Assembly (NCBI RefSeq): GCF_036785885.1
Contig: NC_092314.1
Location: 19,241,638-19,305,637, forward strand
Reading direction: 5' to 3'
DNA length: 64,000 nucleotides
Origin: Coffea arabica
Lineage: Eukaryota; Streptophyta; Magnoliopsida; Gentianales; Rubiaceae
Positions 10,231 to 20,557 of the stretch are shown in pieces (position 1 is the stretch's first letter; the number at the start of each line of letters is the position of its first letter). Both the position numbers and the translations under genes were made by a program. Below the pieces are notes generated by a model that did not search any database, was not told where the DNA came from, and worked only from the letters and a program-made list of their open reading frames with translations.

Positions 10231-10947
10231 ATCGTCAAGTTTCCTTGCTTAGTCACACCGGATGCTCGGAATAGAATGATGAGCTTATACGTTATGCATC
10301 CTTTCTGGAGAGTATCTTTGTTAGAAGTAGGCTTTTCCCCCAACCAGTAGGCTGTAACATGTTCCCATAAGCTGATTGAATTAGTCATGTTGATTTCGAA
10401 CGATCTTAATTTGATAAATATCAGATTTTAGGTTGCTTTATTATGCTTATGTTGATTTTCCTATCTTTTTCTAATCTATAAATTAATACTAATAAGTCCA
10501 AATCCCAAACAAAACCAATCTTAAGTTTTAAAATTTCCTGTGTTTTGTGGATTATCATCCCAACTCTGCCATAATAGCCTTTATTATCAGAACCAGACAA
10601 TGCCATCTTCTTAAAAAATTTGTACTACTTTGTTACTAGTGACTACTACCTGCTGGCAAGCGATATTCAGAGGTCCCTGTCTTTCTTCTTCTGCTTTTTG
10701 ATACATCTATAGCCTGAACCGAGGGACGATTGCATCCGCTGGTTGTCAATGTGCAATGTTGAAGAATCCTTGGACACAACATCTTAAACAAAGAAGCTTT
10801 CAAGGATCTTTTTTTTAAAAAAAAAAAAACTTTCAAGGAAAAGTTGATTAGTTCAAATGACAAAAGTAATGAGAATCCAAATTCTTGGTCATTGGAGCTA
10901 GTTATGGTTAATTTTTGGCCTCTCAGCATTAAAACCAAAATGCCCAC
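10231..10947. other. Non-coding stretch
   Basis: No supported gene; short frames on both strands lack recognisable features. A poly-A run of 13 lies at about 10816. Confidence 0.4.
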
Positions 10948-11045
10948 CTCAGGGGCTGGCAGTCAAACAGCTTAACGGATAATTTTCTCCTCATTATACA
11001 GTATCCTGTTTCAAGACTGAGGATCACCAACTTTACGGACAAAGG
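10948..11045 (-). pseudogene. Second copy of the 3' end of the F-box gene
   Basis: gtcaaacagcttaacggata and ttttctcctcattata repeat, with substitutions, the last codons of the F-box-associated pseudogene at 11175-11215. On the minus strand the same C-terminal frame is readable (NEEKIIR, then a stop, then LPAP and stop, versus YEENIIPLSCLIARP). So a tandem duplicate or partial copy of the gene's end lies just downstream. Only about 100 bases can be recognised. Confidence 0.6.
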
Positions 11046-11174
11046 TTCACCTTAACGCTCAGCAATGACAAACTTTAAAAGGCAAAATCCACAGCAATCT
11101 AAACCCTTGTTAATTAAACCAATCACCCTTAGAATTTGACTCTCCCAACTATAAGACAAAAGCCCCGATATCAT

Positions 11175-12294
11175 TCAGGGTCTTGCAATCAAACAGCTTA
11201 ATGGGATGATGTTCTCCTCATAATAGGACTTGTACCCAAGAATACCTTCATCCATGAAGTCTGAGGATGAAGGTGATTTGCAAATCACAGTCTTTTCAAG
11301 ATTCCCGTCGGTTGGATCATATATATAAAATTTGGAGGGACAATGGATGTCCGCATCTTCGTCAAACAACACCACCTTTCCATCAGGGAGTATACCAACC
11401 GGTCCAAATCGATACTTCCTTGACGTTGGAAGGTCAAGTTTATGCTCAGTCCACATCCCTGACTCTTGACCATTGCCGTAATAACAAATCACTGCCTCAT
11501 TATGGGACCACGTTCTGACTAAAGCTAGACCAGGTCCAAACTGCAGTGGATAGCAAAACTTAGGCGTGGGAATAATCTGAAACTTCTCATGATCAAGTTC
11601 AAAAGCAATAAGATGGTTATCTGAATTCGTAGGGCCTAAGTTAGTTGGTTCCATCCAGTATAGAACTCCAGTGAAGCATATGCTACGTGATCTGATTTCC
11701 CAAGGTGCAGGCTTAATGCTTCTCCATGATGAGTCAACACCGAGGGTCAGAATCTCACAATCTAGATTAAGAACGAACTCGGAATTGTCCTCAGGATACA
11801 GAATATTATCATCATAGTCCTTGTATACTGGACAAATCTTGAGTAACTTGTACAATCTACTAGCGGGGTCAAAACCAAGATGGTAACTACAAGAACTGGA
11901 TTCATGTCTAGAAACAGGGAGTCGTCTGCATTCTCGGGTGGCAATGTTGCACAAGTACGAATAGTTGCTGTAGTAAAAACATAGAAGGCCCTTGACAGTG
12001 TCAGTGCAGCCCATTCCCTCCATGCCGTGATCCAAGGTTAGGTGATGAGAAAGGTACTTAACAGGGCCATCAAACAGGCTTTGATAATAGAAATCTCTTG
12101 TCGAATCTTTTCTCCAGTGGAAGGGCTCAGAAATAAGGAGACCTAGAAATCCACCACGGCTCCCTGGCAAAGGACGGATCCTTAATAATTGATTGTCATC
12201 GCTTGGAAACGCACTTACATCGCATCAGGGACTTGGTTGGAAGCTATGTCAGGATTTCCCATATCATCTCATTAGGAAGTACTTGATTTGGAAT
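11175..12294 (-). pseudogene. F-box protein with F-box-associated (FBA) domain, broken
   Basis: F-box proteins are the substrate-binding subunits of SCF ubiquitin ligases. Here the F-box itself (12279 to about 12180) reads LPNEMIWEILT, stop, LPTKSLMRCKCVSKR, stop, QSIIKDPSFA: a near-canonical F-box with two nonsense codons, one of them at the position of the conserved Trp. A one-base frameshift follows near 12171. From there a 330-codon frame is open to the TGA at 11175. It has the FBA features GFLGLLI near the start, NCATRECRRLP-like NIATRECRRLP, LGFDPASRLYKLLKI, VDSSWRSI, GVLYWM and LIAFELDHEKFQIIP. The frame begins without an ATG because it continues the shifted F-box. The long intact FBA part suggests recent loss of function. 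The upstream side is fused to a Copia gag domain. Confidence 0.85.
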
Positions 12295-12987
12295 GAGACA
12301 AGGATTAGCACGGCAATGGCTTCCCACTTTCTTTGAAATGCCTATTGGTAATCTAGGTTCTTCAGCAATGAGCTCATTCACAGCATCAGCTACACTTGGA
12401 AGTGGTGACCTAACCAAAATCTGTTTTCTTAAAGGCTCAAATTCTGGTTTCAAAGGCACAAGGAACTGGAACAAGCGTTGCTCTTCCCGGAACTTTACAT
12501 AATAGTCCAAACTTGTTAATTCTGGTGGCTCCATCGTAGCCAACTGATCCCATATTCTTGTCATCAGAGAGTAAAATTCTGGAACGCTTCTGTCGCCCTG
12601 AACTAATCCTCGCAAGAAATTCTCCAACTTGTACTTCCGAGCAATATTGACTTTAGTGAACGCTCTTGCTAAATGATGCCATACTTCCTTAGCCAAACTG
12701 AATTTCTATCAATGCTTGCCGATTGACGGTCCCACAGAGTCGTTAATCCAAGTGAGTATTTTAGCATTGACCGTGTCCCATTCAGATAAAAGTTCTGCAT
12801 AATTTTCAATCCCTTCAACCGGTTTCTCAAGAGTTCCATCAACATATTTCCAAGCGTCCTTGCTAATAAGATAATTTTTCATCAAATAAGCCCAAGTTGT
12901 GTAGTTGGACCAATCAAGTTTGATAGCAACTACCTGACTTCCCTCAGCATCCATAACCTTGTCGCACGGTAGTTGTAGTACTAGCAA
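12295..12987 (-). pseudogene. Copia-type gag domain fused in frame upstream of the F-box
   Basis: The minus strand encodes a gag-like protein of Ty1/Copia retrotransposons (Retrotran_gag_2/UBN2 type). The N-terminal part has LDWSNYTTWAYLMKNYLISKDAWKYV, then WDTVNAKILTWINDSVGPSIG. Two adjacent stops follow (12706-12711 region), then in the same frame LAKEVWHHLARAFTK, the DRSVPEFYSLMTRIWDQLA helix, FREEQRLFQFLVPLKPEFEP and RSPLPSVADAVNELIAEE. No zinc knuckle follows. After about 20 further residues the frame runs straight into the F-box of the neighbouring gene (VLPNEMIWEIL). No LTRs were found around it. Either a gag fragment inserted at the 5' end of the F-box gene, or an old chimaeric gene existed before both halves decayed. 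Confidence 0.8.
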
Positions 12988-13385
12988 TGCAGATTCTCAG
13001 AGACAAAATATCAAACAACTGGTGAGCACAAAAATATACAAACTCGGAAAATAAACTTTTCTTTCTTTTTAAGGGTAGAGGAATTCAGGAATGTAGAACA
13101 AATGAGGAGTATTTCGTTAATGGTCGATAAAAGGGAAGAAGAGAGAAAATTTCCACCCACAAATAGATTCCAAAGCCGCAAAATTAGAAGCATTTGAAAA
13201 AAGAAGAGCATCAATATGGAATGGCACTTTAATGCCTAATTTATATCAGTTGTAACAAACTAGACGAGCGGTTGCTTAGTGGCTGAGTTGCCAAGAAACC
13301 AGACTTCAAAAAGAGCAAAGCGTTGTTTTGGCTCCACGAGCAAACAGGACGCCTTTAAATGAAAGCAGATTTTTTTTTTTCCTAA
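12988..13385. other. Non-coding stretch upstream of the gag fragment
   Basis: No LTR, PBS or gene recognised. Confidence 0.4.
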
Positions 13386-14424
13386 GGAAAAAATGTAGTT
13401 TTGGTCCCCAAAGTTTAGCATAGGAGCCATTCTAAATACCAAATTATACTAGTGATTCGTTCAATCTGTATTTCATTTTTGTCATTTTTTTTTCTTTTAC
13501 TTTTTTCTTTTTTTCTCCACAATTGGCGCCTATTTTTCCTTGTAAAATTAATTTACATAAATTTTGTTTTCTAATTCATGTTTAGTTTCTAAATTAGCCA
13601 GCTAAAATTTTTTCGTGTCCTTCACTAATTCTGGAATCTATTTTTAAAACTCTATTCCAGATGGAAATTTACATCAATGCGTTTATTTTCCAAGATGGAA
13701 TTTAAAGGCCGGGATTTAATGGATAACCACAAAAAAAAAAAAAAAAACGATCTTGGGAACATAATTTAGTTATTAAGCGGTCACTTATTCTATTAAAATT
13801 AATCTAGAATTAGATATATGTTAGCAATGTCTACCTTTGAACGTAACTAAGAAGGTAGATATACACAAAATTAGTCAAGATTTTTAAGAATATAGCCTAA
13901 CTAATGCCTGGTCATTAAATTTTAATGGAAAAAATTTTCAAATCAATTAACCTATAACCTTTCTAAATCAATTTCTATTTCATAAGGGATTCTAATTCTA
14001 AAACAAAACTTAAATGTTGGTAGACGTTAAAAACCCCAATAATGCTTAGAATCACATTCATGTTTGGAAATAGATTAAAATCATTAATATTAATAATATG
14101 GGCATTATTGGAAAACGAAAACTAAACCACTAGGATATCTAAATGTATACCTTCATCTTTTTAGTAACTTCTCCCTTTCATTTAGTTACACATATGTGAT
14201 TATGTGAGCGGTTAAACTTTAGTATCATGATGATCTTTTTTTTTTTAATTTTAGACAAGGGTCACGTGACTCCATTCCGATAATAATTGAAAAAAATTGG
14301 TCACTTATCCTAGAAGTACTTTAAATTTGAAAGATTAGGGACCAAATTTGTTTTAACCCAAATTTCGGGAACTTAAATCGCACGTATGCTAAATTTTGAA
14401 AACCAAAACTGTATTTCTCCCTTT
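13386..14424. mobile_element. Non-autonomous inverted-repeat element (about 1.04 kb)
   Basis: The left end aaatgtagttttggtcccca (then aagtttagcataggagc) is the reverse complement, with a few transitions, of the right end at 14380-14421 (gcacgtatgctaaattttga, then aaaccaaaactgtattt). T-rich runs flank both ends (13369-13380 and 14422-14433) and could be the target duplication. Ends with 'gttttggtcccc' are familiar from plant MITE and MULE-like elements. No transposase frame inside. Confidence 0.6.
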
Positions 14425-15784
14425 TTTTTTTTTTAATTACTTGATAACAATAATAGCAATTAAACATGGCAAAACTGCAAGCAAACGACACTATAAAAAA
14501 CTTGACCAAATTTTGAAACAGCATTATGAATTCTCTATTATTGATCATTGGGCAATCTATCCCATTCTCAAAGTAATCATCTTTGTGCTACTACATACAT
14601 AAGCTTGCATCAACTCATACTTTTATGGTTGGCAAATCCAATGGAACTTAACATTAAAAAAAAAAAAAAAGGAAAATTGAACACCGTGCTCAGTTTGTAA
14701 GCAAAAAGTGATGCTGGTGGTGAAAGTTGCACACGATAAAGTGGAATTTGAGTAATTAGTATTGAAACAATAGCTCGAAGATGATTGCTGCTGCCCCTGT
14801 TCGGTGAATATATTCTTGATGGATGGAGCAAGATATGGTGGAACTGGCATCTTCGACGGGAGAATTGGCAATTCAACTTCAAAATTTAGTGCATGAATTA
14901 AAGTTTGCTTGCATATGTTGGTTTCAGCAAGTGGTCATCTTAGAATTAAATTTCATTTTCCATTTTTGTATTGTTCGTTTTCTATACGCTGCTGATAGTT
15001 CTTCCCCAATACCCCTCCAAAATATCATTCAGGAGTAAAAGTGCAGCAGTTAGATGAATGAACCAAAAATTTTGCTCTCTCCATTTTTGGGCAAAATCCA
15101 CTTTTTGTCCATTAACTTTGAACTAGAGACACATTTCGTCCCCAAACTTTTAGGCACGATACATTTAGTACATGAATTAATAATTTTTTGTCACATTTAT
15201 TCCAAAAACGGTAAATTGTTTAATTTGAACGGAGAAGACTTGCGTGTCTTGCATGTGACCGCTAGGTAGAAACAATTTTTCAGTCAAAATCAACGACCAT
15301 GTGCTAAAACATCCAAATAATTATACCGTTTAGAGCCGAAGTTTGATTTGACAGCATTTCCCTCTTTCCTTGTCCCGCTCCAGTAGAAATGGTTAAATTC
15401 TACTGTTCCTGCTAGTGGTTACTTGTGTCTTTTACCTGAAATAACTGAAGTTGGATCAAAGTGAACAGAGCAAAAGCTCTTTGGATATGTTCATCAATAA
15501 AACAGTAGGATAAGCTTGAGGGCATAATAGAAACATTCAAATAATCCATGAACTCCACAATTAACAAATTGGAAAAATAGTAACATTCTTTTTAAACTTC
15601 TAACAGTCCAAAACAAATTCAGAAGCCATTATCATTTAAAGGACATTACTACCAACTCGAAGTTCTCAGAGAACTCAATTACATATAAAGAAGAAACAAC
15701 ATGGTACTCAACCCAACAATGAAGTCCCAAACAGCCAGAAATAATGGAGAAAAAATATATATTTTTTCAGATGCAGAAGCCGAT
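14425..15784. other. Non-coding stretch
   Basis: No gene supported. At 15090-15180 there are phrases such as ttttgtccattaactttga and cgtccccaaacttttagg, the type of sequence found in old inverted-repeat elements, but I could not pair the ends. The overlapping minus frames at 14610-14882 share no motif with a known family. Confidence 0.35.
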
Positions 15785-15980
15785 TCAAGCCACAAACAAA
15801 TATAGAGGACAATCCAGATCACGAAAACACACAGTCACTAATATTCTAATAAAAGATCTAGAAGAATAATAATAATGGGCTTGGGATTTCAGGAGTGGCT
15901 GGAGAGCCTTGACAAGAGTCCTCGTATTTGGCTGGAACTTAGCCTCATACCGCACAGAGACCGCTGCCACTGCTGCTAGC
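15785..15980 (-). pseudogene. PTI1-like kinase pseudogene, last exon
   Basis: On the minus strand an acceptor (…TTGATGCAG) precedes LAAVAAVSVRYEAKFQPNTRTLVKALQPLL, which matches the end of the kinase domain (subdomain XI, with the R-P-N motif altered to Q-P-N) of PTI1-like receptor-like cytoplasmic kinases of class VIII. The usual short tail is replaced by an unrelated continuation to a stop at 15785. The exon belongs with pieces at 16520-16700 and 28233-29095. Confidence 0.75.
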
Positions 15981-15991
15981 TGCATCAACAA

Positions 15992-16162
15992 TAAAACAAT
16001 GAATTAATCTTTCCTACACTGACAGTGTATATACCGTCAGCATTGGATGAATAACAACCATATAAAATTTGAATTTAAAATCTAACTTTTGCATAACTGT
16101 CATGAATCCAATGATGATAGTGTATACATTAACAGTGTATATAAGATTTACTCTAAAACAAT
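15992..16162. mobile_element. Mutator-type MITE with perfect 9-bp TSD
   Basis: The body is 16001-16153 (153 bp). The flanks taaaacaat (15992-16000) and taaaacaat (16154-16162) are identical 9-mers, the target-duplication length of Mutator-like elements. The ends are inverted: gaattaatctt… at the left, and gagtaaatctt… reading in from the right. The repeat continues through tacactgacagtgtatatac versus tacactgttaatgtatacac up to cattggat on both arms, about 45 bp. It lies in the last intron of the kinase pseudogene. Confidence 0.88.
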
Positions 16163-16519
16163 AAGCATTATTAGATTCTCGGTACCCAGCCCCAAGAAAA
16201 GATAAGGGACTTCTGAGGGGCCTGGATGAAGGTAGGGATTTCTGTCACTGTATAACCAAAAACTAAGCCGGATGCAAGACAGAGAAGTTGCAGAAAGGAC
16301 AAATGGTATGGAGATAGTAAGAGGAGAAGCACGGGAATGAATCTTAACAAACTCCTTTTTGGGGTAAGTAACTGAGCTTTGGATCCATAGATTGTTTTAC
16401 TTTGTCCTCGCTTAGTCTTGGAGTTGCCTAGAAACACAAAATTAGTCATATGTTGCCACAGAGATGGAACCTTGGCTGAAAGAAAGCAGAGGGTGATAAA
16501 AAATGGAGACGGTACTTGA

Positions 16520-16700
16520 CTAAAGGCAGTAAAAAGGGCCAATCCAAGGGACAAAAGACTCTTGTCCACGAGGCAATGCTGTGATGAACAGGCTTCATTC
16601 TAGTTAAAAGCTCAAGGGAAACCACTCCAAAGCTATACATATTGCTTTTCTGCATCAGTTGCCCTGTCATTGCATATCCATGTTCCATATCCACCAGCGA
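16520..16700 (-). pseudogene. PTI1-like kinase pseudogene, penultimate exon
   Basis: [21 protein letters not shown], then [14 protein letters not shown], corresponds to the activation-segment end and subdomains VIII-IX of PTI1-like kinases. The usual text is E-YAMTGQL…[22 protein letters not shown], so the invariant Asp of subdomain IX (SDVYSFG) is Asn here. A frameshift then moves to [14 protein letters not shown], the expected next residues. A stop follows. The preceding exon ends at GTFCYHVP, more than 11 kb away, at the intron position typical of this family. Confidence 0.75.
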
Positions 16701-18610
16701 ATTAACTGATGAAAATTCTTCAAAAAAGGAACATCTAGCCACAGATATGTACCAAAAGTACACAAACAAAGCCCCTAGTGACTTAATTTACAAGCATGAT
16801 GACTTGAATAGATTGCGATTTCAAGATAACTAATTAACTATGATAACTAGGAAGGACAACTTTGCCAAAAGAAAGAAGGTGCAGATTCAACCCCATCCAA
16901 GACAATAGACAGTCACAATTTCTTCAAGTTATGAGACTATCCAAATGAAGCACCAAGCATATCAAAACACAACAGTAACTAGCTCTAATAGTCAGAAATA
17001 TGATTTGGTTTTTAAAGTTCAGATGGCAGTTCTATGAGATAAGCTATGACTCTTCCAAGAATGTGCTCTATTAGGAAACTAAAACTGAAAAGCAGGCGTG
17101 GCTATTTACTATGTAATTGAGAGTATAACTAAATCAAATGAAGGAGATCTTTTCCATTGTTTTACAATTCAATGTGACAAGTCAAAGGCCCAATAATATA
17201 TGTAGGATTTAGCAAAGACAACTGTCACTTTTGCCCATATTTTTCTGCTAGCTTTTAAGAAAAGCAGCTGTTATACTTTGAAAAGGAAACCAAATTAAAG
17301 ATGTCATCAACCTAACTCAGTCCATGGTTATTAAACTACTTACCTAGTAAACTGCAACGGTGAAAATTTGAAATCCTGAGAACTTTTTGAGATGTAAAAG
17401 CTATAGAAACCAAACAACTTCTTTATCAAAATGAATGAAATATTCATCAACAATGCTCAATATTTATGTGTGAACTCGTTCATTGTTGCTACTTGAAACT
17501 TGAAAGTGTTGCACACTCGCGTTGCTGCTTGCCGCATGAAAATTTTGTTCTCTATGTTGGATCTAATGCAAATGTTCAGCGAGAATTATTGACATCTATT
17601 TAGGATTCATAATATATTTTGGTCATAAGAACTATAGAACTCATAGGGTCAACTCAAACTCTCAAATCAATCCACATATTAGCGTATACATCATCTTTCA
17701 CTTTCCCTAAAAGTGAAAATGTAATTTATTGAACATGCACCAGACAAACCTGCAAAGATTTGTTTAAGAGTTGCCTGAGTTAAAATTCTAACAAACGCAA
17801 CCAAAACGACATGCAGGTGCCCATGTACTATATCCTGAAACGGCGATCAGATGTGCATAAACCATCTACTACAGAACCAGAATCAATATGAAGATCTATC
17901 TCAATGTTCAGAATTTGATCCCAACATCTTGTCTTTAACTGTTTGCAAGTGAAAAGAGATTTTCTTAACATGAGCTTAACAAACCCGCAAAGATTTGTTT
18001 AAAATTTGCTCGAGTTAAAATTCTGAGAGGTGCAACCAAAACTACATCCATTTATAGGCTTACTGTATCCTTGGCAACATCAGATGCATAAACTATTCTC
18101 CATACAACCAGAGTTAATATCAAGAATTATCACCAAATTTCGGAATTTGTTCTCAATATTTAAGGGTTACTCAACCATTGTGCTGCTTAGCTTGAACACT
18201 CGCAAAACAGGGTACATCCACCCGGAGAAGCATCAGCAAGATGCACTGCTTTCATTTTGCAACAATTGTTTGAAGCAAAATTAGACAAATAGAACAACTT
18301 ATGTTATCTTTGTTAAGACAATTAGCACACCTATTAGAATTCCACAGACTACACATCAGAGCCAAAGTCCAAATTACAAGACCTGAATTTAGGTATGGCA
18401 TTGTGGTGTTGATGAAATTGGTAAATCTGGCTGCTTTAGTTTATGAGATATAATCTTGATTGTGAACAAGAACCTGCAGGAAACTTTCTATAGCCCTCAT
18501 CTATCAATTAAAACATTGCTACGAGTTTCAATTTGTAACATCAAGATTGCATTTGTGCATCTTATAGTAGTTTCTGACTAGACACACATGCAATAAAATT
18601 GCTCCGGTGT
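16701..18610. other. Intron of the kinase pseudogene, left of the LINE
   Basis: No gene seen. Two related blocks, 'aacctgcaaagatttgtttaag' near 17750 and 'aacccgcaaagatttgttta' near 17985, mark an internal direct repeat of roughly 235-bp spacing with degraded similarity (also 'ttaaaattctaacaaacgca' versus 'ttaaaattctgagaggtgca'). Confidence 0.45.
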
Positions 18611-19543
18611 CTTTTTTTCCGGAAACGTTAAATATTTTTATTGATAATGTGTATGAACTATACACTTGCTGAGCAAAGGCTCAAAGAGAGCTATACAAGT
18701 GCATTCAAGCACTGAGGGTGAATCCACTCCTCATCAAAAGATATGCTCAGAGCATAATTGCTTATATGACGATATCTATCACTATTCTCATTTCTAGACA
18801 AAAAAAAATGAGCATTACACGAACATAGAGCCTAAGCTACTGATGTCCTCTAGATGAGAATATGAGCTCATTTCCTTGGCTCTATTGGTTCTGATCATCT
18901 TCAACAGGTGTTGCTGTCGGATTCTGACTTGGATTTTAGTCCACAGCTGTTCACTTGCCTTACATAAGGCAAGTTTAACCGCCATAACTTGGTCTTCAAT
19001 CTTGTTTCCTAAGCTAAACTCCTTCAAGGCCCACTGAGCTACCACCTGTCTATTGTTATTTTCTACCAGTATGCCTATTCCCATCATTCTTCCTCCTGTT
19101 TCCGCTTTACTGCTAGGCTGATATATATCCTATCATTTTCATCCCCCTCCTCTTGCTGGTCCAGTTCTGCTCTTGTTGTTTCTTGTATGCTCATCTTTCT
19201 TTCTTTCTCCCTAACTTCATTGTATTCCATCCATTCACTCTGTGCCTTTTGTATAGTCTTAAGTGGATGTCTTGGAGATGTATGAAAACCCTGTCATTTC
19301 TAGCCTTCCAAAGCCACCACAGGATATTGACAGTGAAGGCTATATGTTTCATTCCTTCTGGCCTGTTCCTAGCTTCTATCACTACACTCTACCATCTACT
19401 GAAATTCCCTGTATAGTCATCTAGTCCATCCCACTTCACTGGTGACAAATGCCACACTTCTTGAGCTAATCTCCAGAGGAAGAAAAGGTGTTCCATTGTT
19501 TCTATGCCTTCCCCACAACTTTTACATATCGGATCTCCCATCC
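18611..19543 (-). mobile_element. LINE, 3' part (zinc-binding tail, RNase H, 3' end)
   Basis: Minus-strand continuation of the LINE whose upstream part lies at 26934-28065. Directly after the Ty3 insertion the frame gives DPICKSCGEGIETMEHLFFL, the Cys-rich end of the reverse-transcriptase zinc-binding region (zf-RVT, C-x2-C…E-H-L-F). A second frame at 18815-19087 gives GIGILVENNNRQVVAQWALK and a helix with QVMAVKLALCKA, the RNase H domain. A T-run at 18612-18618 (poly-A on the minus strand) marks the 3' end. Stops and frameshifts show it is dead. Confidence 0.8.
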
Positions 19544-20262
19544 TGATACGAACATCGCCAACTTTGTAACGAAACCTGTAAAAGATTAGCTTCAGGATCG
19601 ACAAGAGGACACCAAGTTTGGAGCGAATGACCTCAACCCGTTAATCACGTGGTTAACGAACTTTGGTATAATGGTAGAAGATGCCACAACCTAGTGTGAT
19701 TCTAGATTGATAAGTCACGAACACCTAGAGAAATTTTAAGGTATTCAAGAAGTCTTGGAGAAACCAAGAAAACTCTCAAATTCTAATTTATTGATTGAAT
19801 GCCTAAATCATTGGAAGTGTGGGCTATTTATAGCCTTACATAGAGATGAAAAACTAAATAATGTGGAACTAGTCTAGAATTGTGGGCTTGACTAAAACTA
19901 AGAATTGTAGGCTTGACTATTTCCATAAGACTAAGAATTGTGGGTTTGACCGAATCTTATGAGGTCATCCCTTAGGTAAATAAAGCAAAACTATGGACCA
20001 TTAAGCCCTTATTACAATGACATAACTAAAACAGCAAATGTGATTAGAGAAGGGTCATACATGGTTCTCTTTGACATGCACCACACGGATGACCTTCATT
20101 CCTTCATGCTCAAGTCCCTCAATGACCTTGGAGACAATTTCTTGGGCTTGTATCTCATGAACAAGCCCTTGGAGTTCCTCCCTCATCTTCTTAACTCGTG
20201 CTTGAGTCACGGGTTCTAGGGGAACTCGAATAGTTCGCAATGGTGTCTCTTGGTTCATATCA
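19544..20262 (-). repeat. 3' LTR of the CRM-like element (719 bp)
   Basis: Plus-strand reading TGATACGAAC…GTTCATATCA, matching 26214-26933. On the minus strand it encodes the polyprotein tail down to the stop at 20055. A TATA-like CTATAAATAG is at 19824-19833. Confidence 0.95.
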
Positions 20263-20557
20263 TCCCCCTCCTCTTGAAAAGGATTTGTTCTCAATCAACT
20301 TCATCGTCTGCAAGAAAAGGAGATAGATCAGAGACATTGAATGTAGCGCTCACATTGTACTCACCGGGTAGGTCTAGTTTGTAAGCATTGTCATTGATGC
20401 AATTGATGGTTTGAAATGGCCCATCTCCTCGAGGGAATAATTTATTGCACATTTGGACTGGGAACCTTTCCTTGCGTAGATGTAACCACAGCCAATCACC
20501 AGGTTCAAACACAACGCGTTGGCGTCCCTTGTTAACCTGTCGAGCAATTTGGTCCAT
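20055..20557 (-). pseudogene. Integrase C-terminus and CR-like tail reading into the LTR
   Basis: 20291-20557 encodes the integrase C-terminal beta-barrel (FEPGDWLWLHLRKERFP, GDGPFQTINCINDNAYKLDL, SATFNVSDLSPF). A one-base frameshift after LADDEVD separates it from the next frame (20055-20294): TNPFQEEGDD, then ETPLRTIRVPLEPVTQARVK and a Lys/Glu-rich helix to the stop. The polypurine tract codes for the EEGD residues, and the remaining ~70 residues lie wholly in the 3' LTR. In CRM elements the C-terminal CR motif, thought to direct integration to centromeric chromatin, occupies this position. The RAR-like core here reads QARVK, and RARAKK in the other LTR copy (26726-26962), suggesting the latter is nearer the original. 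Confidence 0.75.
20263..20275 (-). other. Polypurine tract of the CRM-like element
   Basis: AAGAGGAGGGGGA on the minus strand, immediately before the 3' LTR; also protein-coding (EEGD). Confidence 0.85.

Noticed and set aside
11267..11518. 83-residue plus-strand frame
   Set aside because: Antisense shadow of the F-box-associated frame.
14610..14882. Two overlapping minus-strand frames (82 and 90 residues)
   Set aside because: No motif, poly-Phe tail from a T-run, and no splice or promoter context.
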